From Mallotus nudiflorus (taxonomy: Eukaryota > Streptophyta > Magnoliopsida > Malpighiales > Euphorbiaceae), in contig CANTUR010000046.1 in assembly GCA_947683625.1 (NCBI GenBank), positions 2,468,501 to 2,532,500 on the forward strand: a DNA stretch of 64,000 bases. Direction: 5' to 3'. How positions within the stretch are numbered: the stretch's first letter is position 1; every line of letters begins with the position of its first letter. This document shows positions 22,981 through 39,861 of this stretch, in pieces. Both the position numbers and the translations under genes were made by a program. Below the pieces are notes generated by a model. The model did not search any database. It was given only the letters and a program-made list of their open reading frames with translations, and had not been told where the DNA came from.

Positions 22981-24320
22981 TTGAGCTATTTTTTATATAG
23001 CGGTGAAAACTACATTTTGACATAATTTTCTCCATGATTTCATATGAAAAAACATTAAAAATCACTATGAACATACAGATGGTGGACGGTGGTTTTTAGA
23101 GAGAGAGGATAAAAAGGAGAGAGAATTATAGTAAGAGGGAGAAGGCTCTTGGCAATAAAAAAAAATAACGTGAAAAAAAAACAATGTAAAAGATAAAGAG
23201 AGCTGAGAAAGAGGAAAAAGAGAGCTTTGAGAATAAAAAAGCAAAAGGAGGAGGAAGACAAAGAGAGACTTTTGGCTTGAGGGGGAGAAGAGGTTGACTT
23301 GGCACTATTTAAGACCCATTGCGTCCTTTTGAAAGAATTTTTTAGAGCCATGACAGGGAGCTGAAACCAGTGTTATAAAACAATAATCCCATTTACTTTA
23401 ATTTTTTTTTAATTTCATTTTAAGTTGTTATACCATCTTTTAAATTATAAATTGATCGTTTATACATTATTTGCGTTTAAATTAAGATCATTGGTCGTTT
23501 ATACATTGGTCGTTTAAATTAAGATCAACATCATTGAAAACCATTTTTAGTTTCTGTTTAAAGCATCATTTTTGAAATCAGGTTTAAATTTGCTAATACA
23601 ATAAGGCATCACCTATATAATAAGGCGACGCACTATTGCATTTAGGCGGCTCATGATTGGGATAAGGTGTCGCTATAGTGGCAGAAACATAGAACATTTA
23701 TTTTATTTTACTTTTTTTTTTTTTGCTTTAATGAGTTGATGTTAATGTTTTGTTGCTTTTAGCTTTCCTCTTGGCAATATAATTAGAAGTTTTATATATT
23801 TATTTATATCGAGTCATTCATGTTCACATGTGCATTCTGTTGGTTTAGCATTTGATAGAGTTAATCATCTGTTTTTTTTATTATTTTTTTTGCATTTTAA
23901 TTCCGTTTTTTAGTAAATGTAAATGTTAATAATTCGTTTGTTTATATTCTGTCAATTACCTCTCGTTTAATCAAGATCGTTCTGTCCATATTTCATGTTA
24001 TTTGTTTGAGAGTTTTTAGTGTTTGTTAATTAATTAAACATTTATAGTTTTGTTTATTAATTTCGCATGATGAATCGTTTAATTTATTAATATCTAGTCT
24101 AATTCCATTGTTGGCCACTTTAAAGCAGCTTAATGATTTTTAGATTTATTAGGGTCATTGTTTTTAGCGCATGTAATATTTAGTACATAATTGTTAGATG
24201 TATTTAGTGCATGTAATATTTTATGTTTAATTCTTATTTTAATATTTGTGAGAATAGCTCTATTATTTATTTTGTATGTTTTTATGGAGAATTAATCAGT
24301 ATTTTAGCTTTTTAGGTTGA

Positions 24321-27368
<3,048 letters not shown>

Positions 27369-27381
27369 GCCTCCCCTCCTT
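27369..27381 (-). other. polypurine tract of element B
   Basis: AAGGAGGGGAGGC on the minus strand directly abuts the 3' LTR. The array elements have AAGGAGGGGAGAC at the same place, and both are preceded by GAATTCGGGGACGAATTC. Confidence 0.85.
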
Positions 27382-27433
27382 ATATGAATTCGTCCCCGAA
27401 TTCAAGAAAAGAAAGAAAAGAAGGATTACAAGG

Positions 27434-28771
27434 CTAAGAAGGAAAGAGATACGGGAAAGAAACTCGCATCTCAGCTTCAGTTTCCCAAGTGCAATCCTCA
27501 GCGGAATGGTTACTCCATAGCACCTTCGCCATCGATATCTCCTTAGTCCGCAGCTGTCGAATTTGTCGATCTACAATCGCCACTGGGTACTCTTCATAAG
27601 TTAGATCGTTGCTAAGCTCTACGGTTTGAGGTTGCAACATATGAGACGGATCAGGGACGTATTTCCTCAGCATGGATACATGAAATACAGGATGGATTCT
27701 CGACAGTTCTGGTGGTAACACTAACCTATACGCCACTTCACCCACTCTAGACCGAATCTCAAACGGTCCAATGTATCTAGGAGCTAGCTTACCCTTCTTG
27801 CCAAATCTCATAACTCCTTTCATTGGAGACATCTTCAGGAACACCATGTCTCCAACCATGAAGGATACATCCTTCCTCCTAGGGTCAGCATAGCTCTTCT
27901 GTCTACTGAAGGATGTCTTCAATCGCTGCTGTATAATGGGGACTTTCTCTGAAGTGATCTGCACCAACTCTGGTCCCGTTAACTATCTTTCACCAATCTT
28001 CCAACACAAAGGTGATCTATACTTTCTACCATATAGTGCCTTATATGGAGCCATCTCGATGCTAGCATGATAGCTATTATTGTAAGCAAACTCAATCAAT
28101 GGCAAGTGTGAATCCCACTGTCCTTCAAAATCCATTACACACATCCTCAGCATATCTTCTAACATCTGGATGGTCCTCTCTGACTGACCATCTTTCTGAG
28201 GGTGGAAGGCCATACTGAAATCCAATTTAGTACCCAAGGCCTTGTGTAACTCTTGCCAAAAGACTGAGGTAAAAGTGGCTCCTCTATCCGATACTATGCT
28301 CACTGGTACTCCATATAGACAAACAATCCTATTGACATAAAGTCTTGCCAGTCTATCAGTAGAGTACGTCTTCTTTATAGGCAGAAAGTGTGCTGACTTA
28401 GTTAACCTATCAACAATCACCCAAATAGCATCATAACCTCCAGTAGTCCGAGGTAGCCCAGTCACGAAATCCATAGCTATCATATCCCATTTCCATTCAG
28501 GAATTGGCATGGGTTGCAATAGTCCTGAGGGTCTCTGATGTTCAAGCTTTACTTGCTGGCAAGTTAGGCACCTGGATACAAACTCTGCGATATCCCTCTT
28601 CATTCCATTCCACCAATATATATCCTTTAGATTATGATACATCTTGGTAGAACCTGGATGAACACTATATGCAGAAAAATATGCTTCTTCCATAATTTCC
28701 TTTCTCAAGTCATCAACATCTGGCACACAAATCCTAGTGCCCAACCGTAATACACCTTCCCTGTCAATCAT
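27434..28771 (-). pseudogene. integrase plus chromodomain end of element B pol
   Basis: Integrase inserts the cDNA; the chromodomain steers chromovirus insertion by binding chromatin. In order on the minus strand come a zinc-binding region (HPGSTKMYHNL, CLTCQQVK), the catalytic core with DFVTGLP, VSDRGATF and a DGQSERTIQMLEDML stretch supplying the Asp-Asp-Glu residues, then GPFEI and YRLVLPPELSRIHPVFHVSM (the GPY/F-type region). The chromodomain-like tail contains VLWSNHSAEDCTWETEAEM and FPYLF. The genuine stop is at 27434. An in-frame stop after GER (about 27980) separates the core from the C-terminal part. Catalytic residues look intact. Confidence 0.9.
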
Positions 28772-28879
28772 AAAGTCCTATGACTGCCCTTGTTGTACTT
28801 CATACATAATTCTCTATAACTGGGGGTCTCTACTCTGAGCTGCCTTAACCCGATCCAAGTATACTGATCGTACACTGAA

Positions 28880-30880
28880 TTAAGCTAAAAGGCACTTTCG
28901 GGTAACCTTCATCTGCAACCCCTGATCAATCAACCAATGCAACTCCTTGATAATGGGCCTTCTCTCTATGCTAATATGGGCAAGACTGCTTGCTGATTTT
29001 CTACTCAAGGCATTTGCAACAACATTCGCCTTGCCTGGATGGTATAAAATGGAACAATCATAATCCTTAAGGAGTTCCATCCATCTTCTCTGCCTCAAAT
29101 TCAAGTCCCTCTGCTGGAAAATATATTTCAAGCTCTTGTGATCAATGTATATCTCACATGTCACCCCATACAAGTAATGCCTCCATATTTTTTAAGCAAA
29201 CACAATAGCTGCCATCTCCAAGTCATGAGTAGGATAGTTTTGCTCGTGCTTCTTTAACTTCCTCAAAGCATAACCAATCACTTAGCCATTTTGCATTAAC
29301 ACATAGCCCAACCCTACTCTGGAAGCATCACAATACACTGTATACCCATCATTTCCATAGGGCAAAGTTAGAATTAGAGCCGACGTCAACAAGTCCTTCA
29401 ATAACTGAAAGTGCTCTTCGCATTTGTCTGTCCATACAAACTTAGCACTCTTCTGGGTCAACCTTATCAAAGGTGCAGCAATTTTAGACAAGTCTTTCAT
29501 AAATCTTCTGTAATAGCCTGCTAGACCCAGGAAACTCCATACTTCTCTAACTATAATTGGCCTCGGCCACTCTGTAATAGCCTCTATCTTCTTAGGGTCC
29601 ACCTGTATGCCATCTCGAGAAACCACGTGGCCTAGAAATGCCACTTGATGCAGCCAGAACTCGCACTTCAAAAATTTGGCATACAATTTGTGCTCCCTTA
29701 AAGTCTGAAGCACCCTTCTCAGATGCATAACATGCTCAGCCTCGCTCTTAGAATAAACCAAGATATCATCAATGAAAACTAACACAAACCGGTCCAAGTA
29801 TGGCCTAAACACCCGATTCATCAAGTCCATAAAGGTTGCTGGAGCATTAGTCAACCCAAAGGACATTACTAAGAACTCATAATGGCCATATCTTGTTCGA
29901 AAGGCTATCTTGGGCTGATCACCTCTTCTGATCCTCAACTGGTGATACCCAGATCTCAAATCTATTTTAGAGAAGCACGTAGCACCTTGAAGTTGATCAA
30001 ACAAGTCATCGATCCTCGGAAGTGGGTACTTGTTCTTGATGGTGACCTTATTCAACTGCCTGTAATCGATACAAAGTCGAAGGCTACCATCTTTCTTCTT
30101 CACAAACAACACCGGAGCACCCGAAGGCGATGTACCGAGTCTAATAAAACCCTTATTAAGCAACCCCTACAACTGCTCTTTCAGCTCCTGTAGTTCAACT
30201 AGTGCCATTCTGTAGGATGGCATAGAAATAGGATCCGTACCAGGTATGACATCGATACAGAACTCTATCTCTCTGTCTGGTGGTAATCCTGGTAATTCTT
30301 CAGGAAAGACATCCAGAAATTCACACACCACTGGCACCTGCTCAATTGCCACATTCTCCTTCTCAACATCTCTTACCACTGCCAAGTAACCCTGACAACC
30401 CCTTCTAAGCATCTTCCGGGCTGTAATAGCGGAAATAAGATTATGAGGCATGAAGCTCTTTTCACCCTTGAAATAGAATTCTTCTTCATCTGGAATTTTA
30501 AACACCACTTCTTTCTCTCTACAATTCACCGAAGCATAATACCTTGAAAACCAATCCATGCCCAAAATGACATCGAATTCCATCACATCAAGCAATACTA
30601 AGTCTGCCAATAATTCTCTACCATCAACTATCAACAGACATGAAGGAAAGAAGACATCTGTCTCTAACTCATCATTAAGAGGAGTCGACACAGATAGAGG
30701 AAAGGACAACCTGGAAGGCTACCACTCGATTCTCGAAGCGAACACAGGAGAAATGAATGAATGTGAAGCACGGGGGTCAAACAACACTCTAGCATCACAT
30801 GTACAGACTGAGAGAATACCTGCTACCACTACATTCAAAGTCTGAGCATCCTGTGGTGTCAAAGTGAATACTCAAGCCTG
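28880..30880 (-). pseudogene. protease, reverse transcriptase and RNase H of element B pol
   Basis: Reading on the minus strand, the protease has LFDPRASHSFIS (about 30780) where gypsy proteases have Asp-Ser-Gly-Ala; the aspartate is kept but the next two residues differ. ILGMDW follows at about 30560. Reverse transcriptase begins near 30163: GAPVLFVKKKDGSLRLCIDY, FSKIDLRSGYHQLRI, the FVLVFIDDILVYSK catalytic block (about 29770) and FLGHVVS. RNase H begins YCDASRVGLGYVL (about 29320) and ends near YHPGKANVVANALSRK (about 29010). RT catalytic aspartates are intact. In-frame stops lie near 30690, 30164, 29283, 29207 and 28880. All segments share one frame with integrase and gag. Confidence 0.9.
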
Positions 30881-30889
30881 ACCACATCT

Positions 30890-32260
30890 TGCCTGTTGAG
30901 AAGTCGAAGGCTGTGCAAATCCACGATCGCTAGGTCTACCAACTGAACCTCGACCCTGCTGACTCATAGGCTGTGGCGATCTCTGCTGTTTCTATACTGA
31001 TGCTCTATACTTCTGAGGAATTGGATAGTAGGGCTGAGCCACTGATGAAGACGAACCCTGAACGTACTGTGGCTGGTATCCGGAGTGAGAACAAGCTCTG
31101 GCAAGATGACCAATCTGCCCACATCTGAAGAAAGCGTCTGACAACATATGACACGGGCCCTGATGAAATCATCCACAACTCACGCAAGCATTGGCTCCAA
31201 ACCTAGAACTACTCTGCCCAAAACTCTGCCCACTACTACTGCTACTAACTCCAGTACCGAATCTGTGCCTACCACTCCTTCTATTCGAGGCATACCCATG
31301 TCGGCCAACTCGGTGAGTCCTGGACATCCTACCACCCTGCTGTGAAGTACCAGCGACCTACTGACTTAAACTACCAATATGAAATGCTGGCTGCTGATAC
31401 CTGGGAGCTACACCATATCCACTGCCCCTGACCATATAAGGATCCATCATAGTTCCCTGGCGAATATGTTGCCTCTCAATCAAATGGGCCTCCTCAATCA
31501 CACTCTCTAGGGTACAGTCCTTGATACGTATACCAATAAAAGCGAGTCCCAATCTAGTAATATACAGCTCTACTACTCTGTAAGGGTCCCTCCTGATATC
31601 TTCTGCATGTCAGGATAGCCTATTAAACTCCATGGTATAGTCCTCCACTGACCTATCACCTCTAGTGTTATGGAGCAACTGCCACTTGTAGGCATCTCTG
31701 GTGGCTGGAGGACAAAAGAATCTCAAGAAGCGGTCCTTAAACTCTGGCCAAGTTAACTCGTGCATCAATGGCTGAATCGACTGCATAAACCAATCCTGAG
31801 CTACCGCCTGAACTGAAAACTCCACAATCATAATCCTTTGATAATCCGTGTGTCCCGTCCTGGTACATGCCTCAATCGCGTTAATGAAGTCTAAGGCATC
31901 ACCCGTACCGTTAAAAGAAACCCTACCGATCTGAGAGTAAAGAAGTGCTGCCTCAGTATCTGACATCCCCTAGTTCCTCTGCTGAAGCATCTGCTGTATA
32001 AGGGGCATCGCCTGATTCAATGTTGCTAGACCCTAATTAATCCCTGCCAGTCTAGCTGCAAAGGCTATGGGATCTATGGCTGGGGCTTCAGGCTCGACTA
32101 GCTGCTGATCAGGAATCTCAGCTGTAGCTACCCTGGCTCTACCTCTGCCTCTGCCTCTACCCCTACGATGTGGAGCAGGAGGGGGAGCCTCATCGTGCAC
32201 AGACTGCTCATCAAGTCTAAGAGTCGGATCAACATCGAGGTCGGTACGCACACGCCTCAT
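30890..32260 (-). pseudogene. gag of element B
   Basis: This forms the particle and nucleocapsid. It starts MRRVRTDLDVDPTL at 32260, followed by an Arg/Gly-rich stretch (RRGRGRGRGRARV). The capsid region (31966-31610) has FNGTGDALDFINAIEACTR, WPEFKDRFLRFFCP and the SVEDYTMEFNRLS block. HAEDIRRDPYRVVELYITRL continues near 31600. Two zinc-knuckle-like motifs lie near 31180-31080: CVSCG-stop-FHQGPC, and a second, FRCGQIGHLARAC, whose first cysteine is replaced by phenylalanine. In-frame stops occur about seven times. The gag frame runs without a shift into protease, so this is one gag-pol polyprotein. Confidence 0.85.
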
Positions 32261-32414
32261 TCTGAAAAGAAGACAAGGAAAATTGAATTCAAAATGGGGT
32301 AAGAATATTTAACGCAACACGGAATTAGAAACAAGAACATCTTAAAGACAATTATCAACCCTAAAGCTGCAATAGTTACACAAAAAGATAGACATGGACA
32401 ATTAATTGACTTAT

Positions 32415-32426
32415 GCTCTGATACCA
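32415..32426 (-). other. primer-binding site of element B (tRNA-iMet)
   Basis: TGGTATCAGAGC on the minus strand, a perfect match to the usual initiator tRNA-Met site, separated by AAGT from the LTR terminus CGTGACA. Confidence 0.9.
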
Positions 32427-32430
32427 ACTT

Positions 32431-34045
32431 TGTCACGATCTGAACCCGAGGGCACATGACCGGCACTAGGGAATGGGTAGGCATAAGGCCCCCGAAACAC
32501 GTAGTAAGCCTAAAAGAAAGAATAAACAACACCTTACAATTTAAAACCTTATTTTAAAATAGAACACATTATCAAACTGATTTTTCTCAAAAATAAACAA
32601 ATTCAAGTGCTAAATAAAATGTGCTTCAACATCACATATTATAAATCAAACTTAAATCTTTATACATAAGCGTGGTTTATACAAATAAATTACACAAATA
32701 TACTTAAACCATACAATTCTTAGTACATATACTACTGTAGCGTCCTAGAATAATACAACAGTACAGCTTACAATGACCTACATAAAATAGCCGGTGAAGA
32801 AGAAACCCGGCATGGAGGTAGTCTGAGGTCGAACTCCCAAGCTCCTAAAAAAAATAAATTGAGGGGAATCAGACCTCACTGAGTAAGTCAATAAAAGAGC
32901 TGTACGGTTTGAAAACCTTTTTGAAAACTATATATTTATAGTGAAAATAATTTATAATGTATAGGTATAGCTTTTCAAAAATATCGGTAGAACCCTAAAC
33001 CTAAAAATCTACATGGCCAACTGGGCCTACTTATTCCAACTAGACTACCGATCTCCGAGAGCAAAGGCATCAACCGAGACACCAAGTCGTAGTCATCCAC
33101 TTAATCCAAATATATGGCATTGGTGGTCCTCGAGAGCTAGGGCATCAACCGAGGCACCCATCCCAGTCCATTTTTTAACCTTACAATCATTGGCGGTCCC
33201 CGAGAGCATAGGCTTCCACCGAGGCACTCGTCCTAATTTAACATCCACCAGTCATATATATTTCGGATCCATCTCTCAATCTCTACCATGTGCACATAGT
33301 CCTGGTGAAGCCCACTAGGTAGCCCGTTCTATCAAAATTTCTCAAAATCGATTTTTAAATAAATAAAATGCATTTTAAAGCTTAAATAACAACATTAAAT
33401 TAAATAAATCATATAATCAATATAAAAAAAATATGAGCACATGCATTCTTTAAATAAACACACGCACAAATCGTTCTATTGACTTACAAGATGAATGCGA
33501 AGGCTGACGACCATGCGTCTGCCTTGGTCTCACAGCTTTTGCTCCGATATGCTCTAAAAGAAGAAAAAAATTAACAAATTGACTTTTAAAACATGACTAT
33601 GGAATTGAGATCAACAATCAACAAGACAATGAAATTCCAGGCTAACTCGAGGAAAATCAGACAAGACTCGACAGACAGGATAACCTAACTAACGGTAGAA
33701 ATTTTATGAATATCATGTTTTACGAGAAAATCTACCGAAATTTCGACAGTCTCCTCTATAAAATGGACATCTCTATACCAAAGGTAGAGCCAGACCTGCA
33801 TAAAAATGCACTTCTAATATCCACAAACATCCACACTCGAGTCGAGCTCCCAAAACTACATTTAGCCCCGACCGAGATTATAACTCAACAAAATATCAAG
33901 AATTGATAACACTTATTTCTAAAAGTATATATTTCACATACATATATACTAAAAATATAAAATCTCAATTATTCAAAATTAAAAAACTAAATTTGTATTT
34001 CATCATCAAAATATAATTAAAGCCTAAATTAAAACCATTATAATG

Positions 34046-34094
<49 letters not shown>

Positions 34095-37000
34095 ACGACC
34101 CGAACCCGAGGGCACGTGACCGGCACTAGGGAATGAGAAGGCATAAGGCCCCCAAAACCCATAATAAGCCTTAAAGAAAAGAAAAATAAAACCTTACAAT
34201 TTAAAACTTTATTTTATAATAGAACACATTATCAAACTGATTTTTTTTCTAAAATTAAAACAGAATTGAATTCGTAACTAAAATATTCTCCAACGTCATA
34301 TCATAAATCAAACTTAAATCATTATATATAAGCGTGGTTCATTGAAATAAAATACACAAGTATACTTAAATTATACAAATTCTTAGTATAGTTACTACTG
34401 CTGTTTTCTAGAGTTACTATTACAATACAGCTCATAGTGAACTACATAGTATAGCCAGTGATGAAGAAATCTGGCGTAGAGGCGGTCTGAGGTCGATCTC
34501 TCAAGCTCCTGAAAAAAATAAATTGAGGGAAATCAGACCTCACTAAGTAAGTTAATAAAAAGAGCTGTACAGTTTGAAAACCTTTTTGAAAACCATATAG
34601 TTGTAGTGAAAATAATTTATAATGTATAGATATAACTTATAAAAAAAAATCTCAGTAGAACCCTAGACCCAAAGTTCTAAATGCCAACCGGGCCCACTTG
34701 TTCCAAATAGATTGTCGGTCCCCGAGAGCAAAGGCATCAACCGAGGCACCAAGTCGCAGTCATTCACTTAATCCAAAATATATGGCACTGGCGGTTCCCG
34801 AGAGCTAGGGCATCAACCGAGGCACCCATCCCAGTCCATTATTGACTTTCCAATCACTGGCGATCCCCAAGAGCAAAGGCTTCCACCAAGGCACCCGTCC
34901 CAGTTTAATATTCACCAGTCATACAATAATCGGATCCATCTCTTAATCTCTACCATGTGCACATAGTCTTGGTGAAGCCCACCAGGTAGCCCGTTCTACC
35001 AAAATTTCTCAAAAATCGACTTTTAAATAAATAAAATGCGTTTTAAATCTTAAATAATAACATTAAATTAAATAAACCACATAATCGATATTAAAAATAT
35101 GAGCGCATGCATTCTTTAAGTAAGTACACGCACAAATCGTTCTATAAACTTACAAGATGAATGAGAAGGCTGACGACCGCGCGTCTGCCTCGATCCAACA
35201 GCTTCCACTCTAATATTCTCTAGAAAATAAATAACATACCTCTTTTAAAAACATGTCTATGGAATTGAAATCGAAAATCAACAAAAATAGTAAAATTCTA
35301 GGCTGACTCGAGGAAGACCGAATAAGACTTTATAGACAGGAAAAAGCCTAATTAACGGTAGAAATTTACTAATGATATCACGTTTTACTAGAAAATTTAT
35401 CAAAATTTCGGCAGAATCGCTTCTGTAAAATGGACATCTTTCTACCATAGGTAAAGCCATTCCTGCATGGAAAACGCACTTCTAAAAATTCGCACACAGT
35501 CTACACTTGGGTCGACTCTCCAACACAGTATTAGCCCAACCAAGTTCACAACTCAATTCTAATTAATAAATTCAGGAAAATTTTACTTTCATAAATAAAT
35601 ATTAAAATCATATTTAAAGTATAAAATGACACTTAATTAAATTTAATTAGACATAAATATATAAAAACCTAGAATTTCCAATAATATACATTATTCTTAA
35701 AATATGCATATATATAATTCATAATTAATATAACTATCAACAAATACCTTAATTAAAACCATTATACCAAATATGCTAAATATAACCATATATACATTTT
35801 TTGTTACCAAAATAATATATTATACATATATATATAATATTTGGAAACAATATTCAAAATTAACATTACTTAATTAAAAATACCAATTAATTTATAAAAA
35901 AAAATCCTCTAAACCTCTTAAATATTAATAAAACCAACTAAAATATATATTTAACTATAATTAGCATAAAATTACATATTTATCCATATAATATAAAATA
36001 TACATAATATACTATTATTACTCAAAAAAATTCCCTAAAAATTTTATAAATCCAAATTACGTAATTAACCCTAAAACTTATTAAAAATCAATAAAAACCC
36101 ATTTATTTAGAAAAATAGTATATTATATATAATTTGAAAATAATTTACGAAAAATAGTTTTAATTAGTTAAAAATACTAAAAATTTGCAGAAATCATTTT
36201 CATACACTAAGTAACTATTAAAACCAATTTAATTACATTTTTAGCCAATTTAGTGTAAAATTACCAAAATACCCCTATATATAAATTTATTAAAATAAAC
36301 CCAAAAATAATATAATTACTAAAAATTAATTTTCTCAACATATATTTCAATAATATCAATAAATATACTCAATTTACCAATTTATTTCAATTAAACACAT
36401 AATTAACCCTATTTTTCAAAATTACATAAACTTAATAAATTCCAAATAAATACATAAAAATTCACAAAAATTACAAATAAATTTCTATAATTCATTTCAA
36501 CTCCTATTATCACCATAAAACACAATTTCATAATTTAATTAATTAATTTTCGAAAATTAGAAAATAATAATAAAATAATCAAAAATTCACAAAAATCAAA
36601 ATAAATTCTAAAAATTCTACAAAAATTACAAAATGTAGATTAAGCTTCCAGGAACAAAGTTTGTGAAGGAATTTTTCATGAATCAATCAAATTGAGCTAA
36701 AAAAATTCAAAACCTAAATGGCTGAAATGAAGAAATTGAAACCTAAGCAATTCTAGACCAAATCAAGTGAAAAAAAACTTGGAATCACACTCACCAGAGA
36801 TCAAGGAGAAGATAGAGACTGACGGCATCAAATTTGGTGGCCGAAAAGTGCTTGATCGGAGCTAAGTCGATTTTTTGGCTTCTTGATGAAAATCCGGCCA
36901 AACAATGCCAGAAAAGAGTGTTTCAAGTGGTGGAAATGACTGGAGGTGGAGGAGGAAGGCTGAGAGGCATAGTAACAGCAAGAAAACCAGCTTGAAATGG

Positions 37001-37571
37001 CTGAAAATGGCTGAAAACGTGTTGGGAGAAAGAAGATGAAGGGAGGGGCAAAATTGTAAATAAGGTAACTTTGATTTTTTTTTGTTAAACAAAACGTGTA
37101 TATATGTATATATATATATATGTCCACCTTATATTATAGTAATATATATATTCCCACACACAAATAATACTCACCACACAAATATTTTAATATATTTAAT
37201 AATTTATACACTTAAAATTAATTAATTAATATAAAAATTAAATAATAAAATTAAGGAAATTAATTAAGCTCTAATTAATTTAAATAAGTACACATATATA
37301 CAATTTATTTTAGCACTTTAAAATTAAATATGAGTTCATGCAAATTCATAAAACTAGTCAAAATAAATAGTATTAAATTATTTACGTGTCAATTTCTCCG
37401 AAAATATAATTTTCGAAAAAATTTTACGTAAAGTACTTAAAATAATATAAAATAATTAAAATTAGCTTTAAACAAACAACAAACTCATAAAATATCATAA
37501 ATATATATACAAAAATTATTAACACTGCATATCCCGATGCAGTATAAAAATATTTAAAAACTCGGGATATT

Positions 37572-37622
<51 letters not shown>

Positions 37623-38445
37623 TGGAATTAATATTTAAAACTAACACTACTTAAGTAAAAATACCAATTAATTTATACAAATTCTCTAAACCTCTTAAAT
37701 ATTAATAAAATTAACTAAAATATATGTTTAACTATAATTAGCATAAAATTACATTTGGCATAAACTCAAAAATATTTATAAAAATAGTCACAAAAATTAT
37801 AATTTGAGTTCTAAAATTAATAACATTCACTAATAACTTCAATTATTAAAATTTCATAATTTTTCACAATAATTTTCAAAATTAACATAAATACTCCTTA
37901 AATACCTAAAATTTATATAAACCTCTAATTAATACCAAAATTCTAAAACCTTAAATAAAAATAATATATCAAGAACAATTAACTATAATTACTCTAATCA
38001 CTAATTACACCTAAAAATATAACAAAATCAAATAAATAAAATGACAAAAAAATCAAATAAAATTCTGAAAAAAAAATCAAACAATTCCCCAAAATTTCAA
38101 AAAGAACAAAATCAACCTCATTATACACTAACAACATCAATTAACTAGACAATCTACCAAAATGCTCAAGATCAAAGAAGGAAAGGAGGAATCGGGTGAG
38201 TACTACTCACCACCAAGCTGCTGCAAAAACAGAGGGGAAAGGAGGGAGCTCGTTGTAACCGGAGATGAAGGCTAAGGAGGCAGCAAGTCGCAGCAGGAAG
38301 GTAGCACTGAAAGTGGGGGACTGGAACTGGGCGGAGCTGGAAGACAGGGAGGGGACATATACTACATACACATATATATATACACAAGTTATTTTAATAC
38401 ACACACATCTAAAATAATATTTAACCCTAAATATACATATAAGTT

Positions 38446-38481
<36 letters not shown>

Positions 38482-38737
38482 TGTACATAGTAACACATAA
38501 ATAACCATCAAAATTTAATATAGTTTAAAATAGTAATGATAATAATAATGATAATAATTGACAATGAAATTCTAGACAATAAATAAATAATACTCACGTA
38601 TATTAATAACCCTAAAATAATATTAACATATATATATATACAAAATAATTAACAATTGTATCATATAATTAAAAATTATTTATTAACACTACAATTTCAA
38701 AAAATTACTTTATTTAATTAAAACATAGGGTATTACA
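32431..38737 (-). mobile_element. 5' LTR of element B, split by solo LTR D2
   Basis: The parts 32431-34090 and 37575-38737 align to the 3' LTR at 24321-27368. It starts TGTCACGATCTGAACCCGAG and ends ACATAGGGTATTACA. The join falls in a (TA)n tract that is short in the 3' LTR (about 25932-25952) but long on both sides of the insertion here. Relative to the 3' LTR about 180 bp is missing near 38356. Hairpin modules are at about 33040-33240. Confidence 0.9.
34091..37574 (-). mobile_element. solo LTR of a Tekay-type element (D2) in a (TA)n tract
   Basis: It starts TGTCACGACCCGAACCCGAG and ends CTCGGGATATTACA on the plus strand, giving TG...CA in its own minus-strand sense. Both flanks are (TA)n, so a 5-bp duplication is compatible but cannot be counted. 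At 3484 bp it is LTR only. It has three hairpin modules (about 34710-34920), CGTTTTAC/GTAAAATG (about 35380-35440), acceptor-like TTTTCCATGCAG (minus, about 35470), donor-like CTGGTGAGTG (minus, about 36790) and a GC-richer leader (about 36800-37070). It is related to but distinct from D1 and element B. Confidence 0.88.
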
Positions 38738-39375
38738 ATTGATATATTTAAGTGACAATTTGGTCACCATATAGTTAACCTTATTTTTAGATTTTTTATT
38801 TTTATTTTATTTTATTTTTTGTTGATCTTGCATGTGGAAAGAGTTGTAAACTTTTCTCCTCTCTCCATTTTTTTACATGTGTTTTTTTATTTTATATTTC
38901 TTCTACATGAGCACTTTATTTTATTTCTTTATGTTGTCAATCTATTTTATTTATCCTGTTAATATAGCTTGAATGCATGATGTGGTGAATGATGGATTTA
39001 ATTGCATGCAATTGGAATTAATTAACCGCATGGACTTAATTGTGAAGTGTGAGAATTGTATGGTGGAAATTGCATTTTGCATGTAAATAACGAAATAATT
39101 AAATAATTAAAATTAATAAAATATAAAATACAAATGAAGGCCAACCGCTAGGTTGGGTGTGCATTCTAAAAGCTCATACTCAGTTTTTGAACTCAATCTC
39201 TGAGTACAGCTGCTGGAGCTCTCCATGAAATCTAGTTATTGTAAAGTGTGTCCCGAGTCTCATCTGGTTGGTAAATCCATCTCCAACTTGGACTATAAGC
39301 TCTTGTTGTATTTCCTAGTGGATCTTGACCTCGAACAGTACCATGGTCATTGAACACTCAGGCACGTGCTGAACC

Positions 39376-39861
39376 TATAATATAATATAAACAAAAATAT
39401 TGATATAGTTGCAATTGTTATTGATAGAATTAATGATCTCATTTAAATTCTCTATAAATTGAATTGAATCTATGCTTTTATTTAGGAAATAAATATAATA
39501 AATAATTATAAAAATAATAGTAAGCATACCACATTTTTCAATAGCTCCCATTTCTTTTTTTCCCTTGCAAAAGCTTGTAAATAAATTATCATTTTTATAA
39601 CTTGCAATATCAGAAAAATGAAATAAGTTGTCAAAGAAATATATAATTTCAATTGAGATTTGTATATTTCTATTTATAAACTAAAGAAGTAAAAGTATTG
39701 AAGCATATAACTTACATTCAATAAAATATGTAAAATATGAAATTTTATCTGTTATGTTGGCTATTGATCTCGATCATAACAATAAAATGAATATGGATTG
39801 TCATGCTAAGGTATGTGATGATGATATCTATGGATATAGTACTTGACTGTAGTAAAATGAC
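39376..39861. other. short AT-rich spacer between element C and the retrotransposon array
   Basis: No homology to the flanking elements and no coding potential recognised. The five bases before the array (39857-39861) are ATGAC; if the array derives from one insertion, ATGAC should reappear after the last LTR beyond the window. Confidence 0.5.

Noticed and set aside
29882..31345. Plus-strand frames at 29882-30193, 30558-30845 and 31148-31345
   Set aside because: They are antisense shadows of the element B gag-pol.
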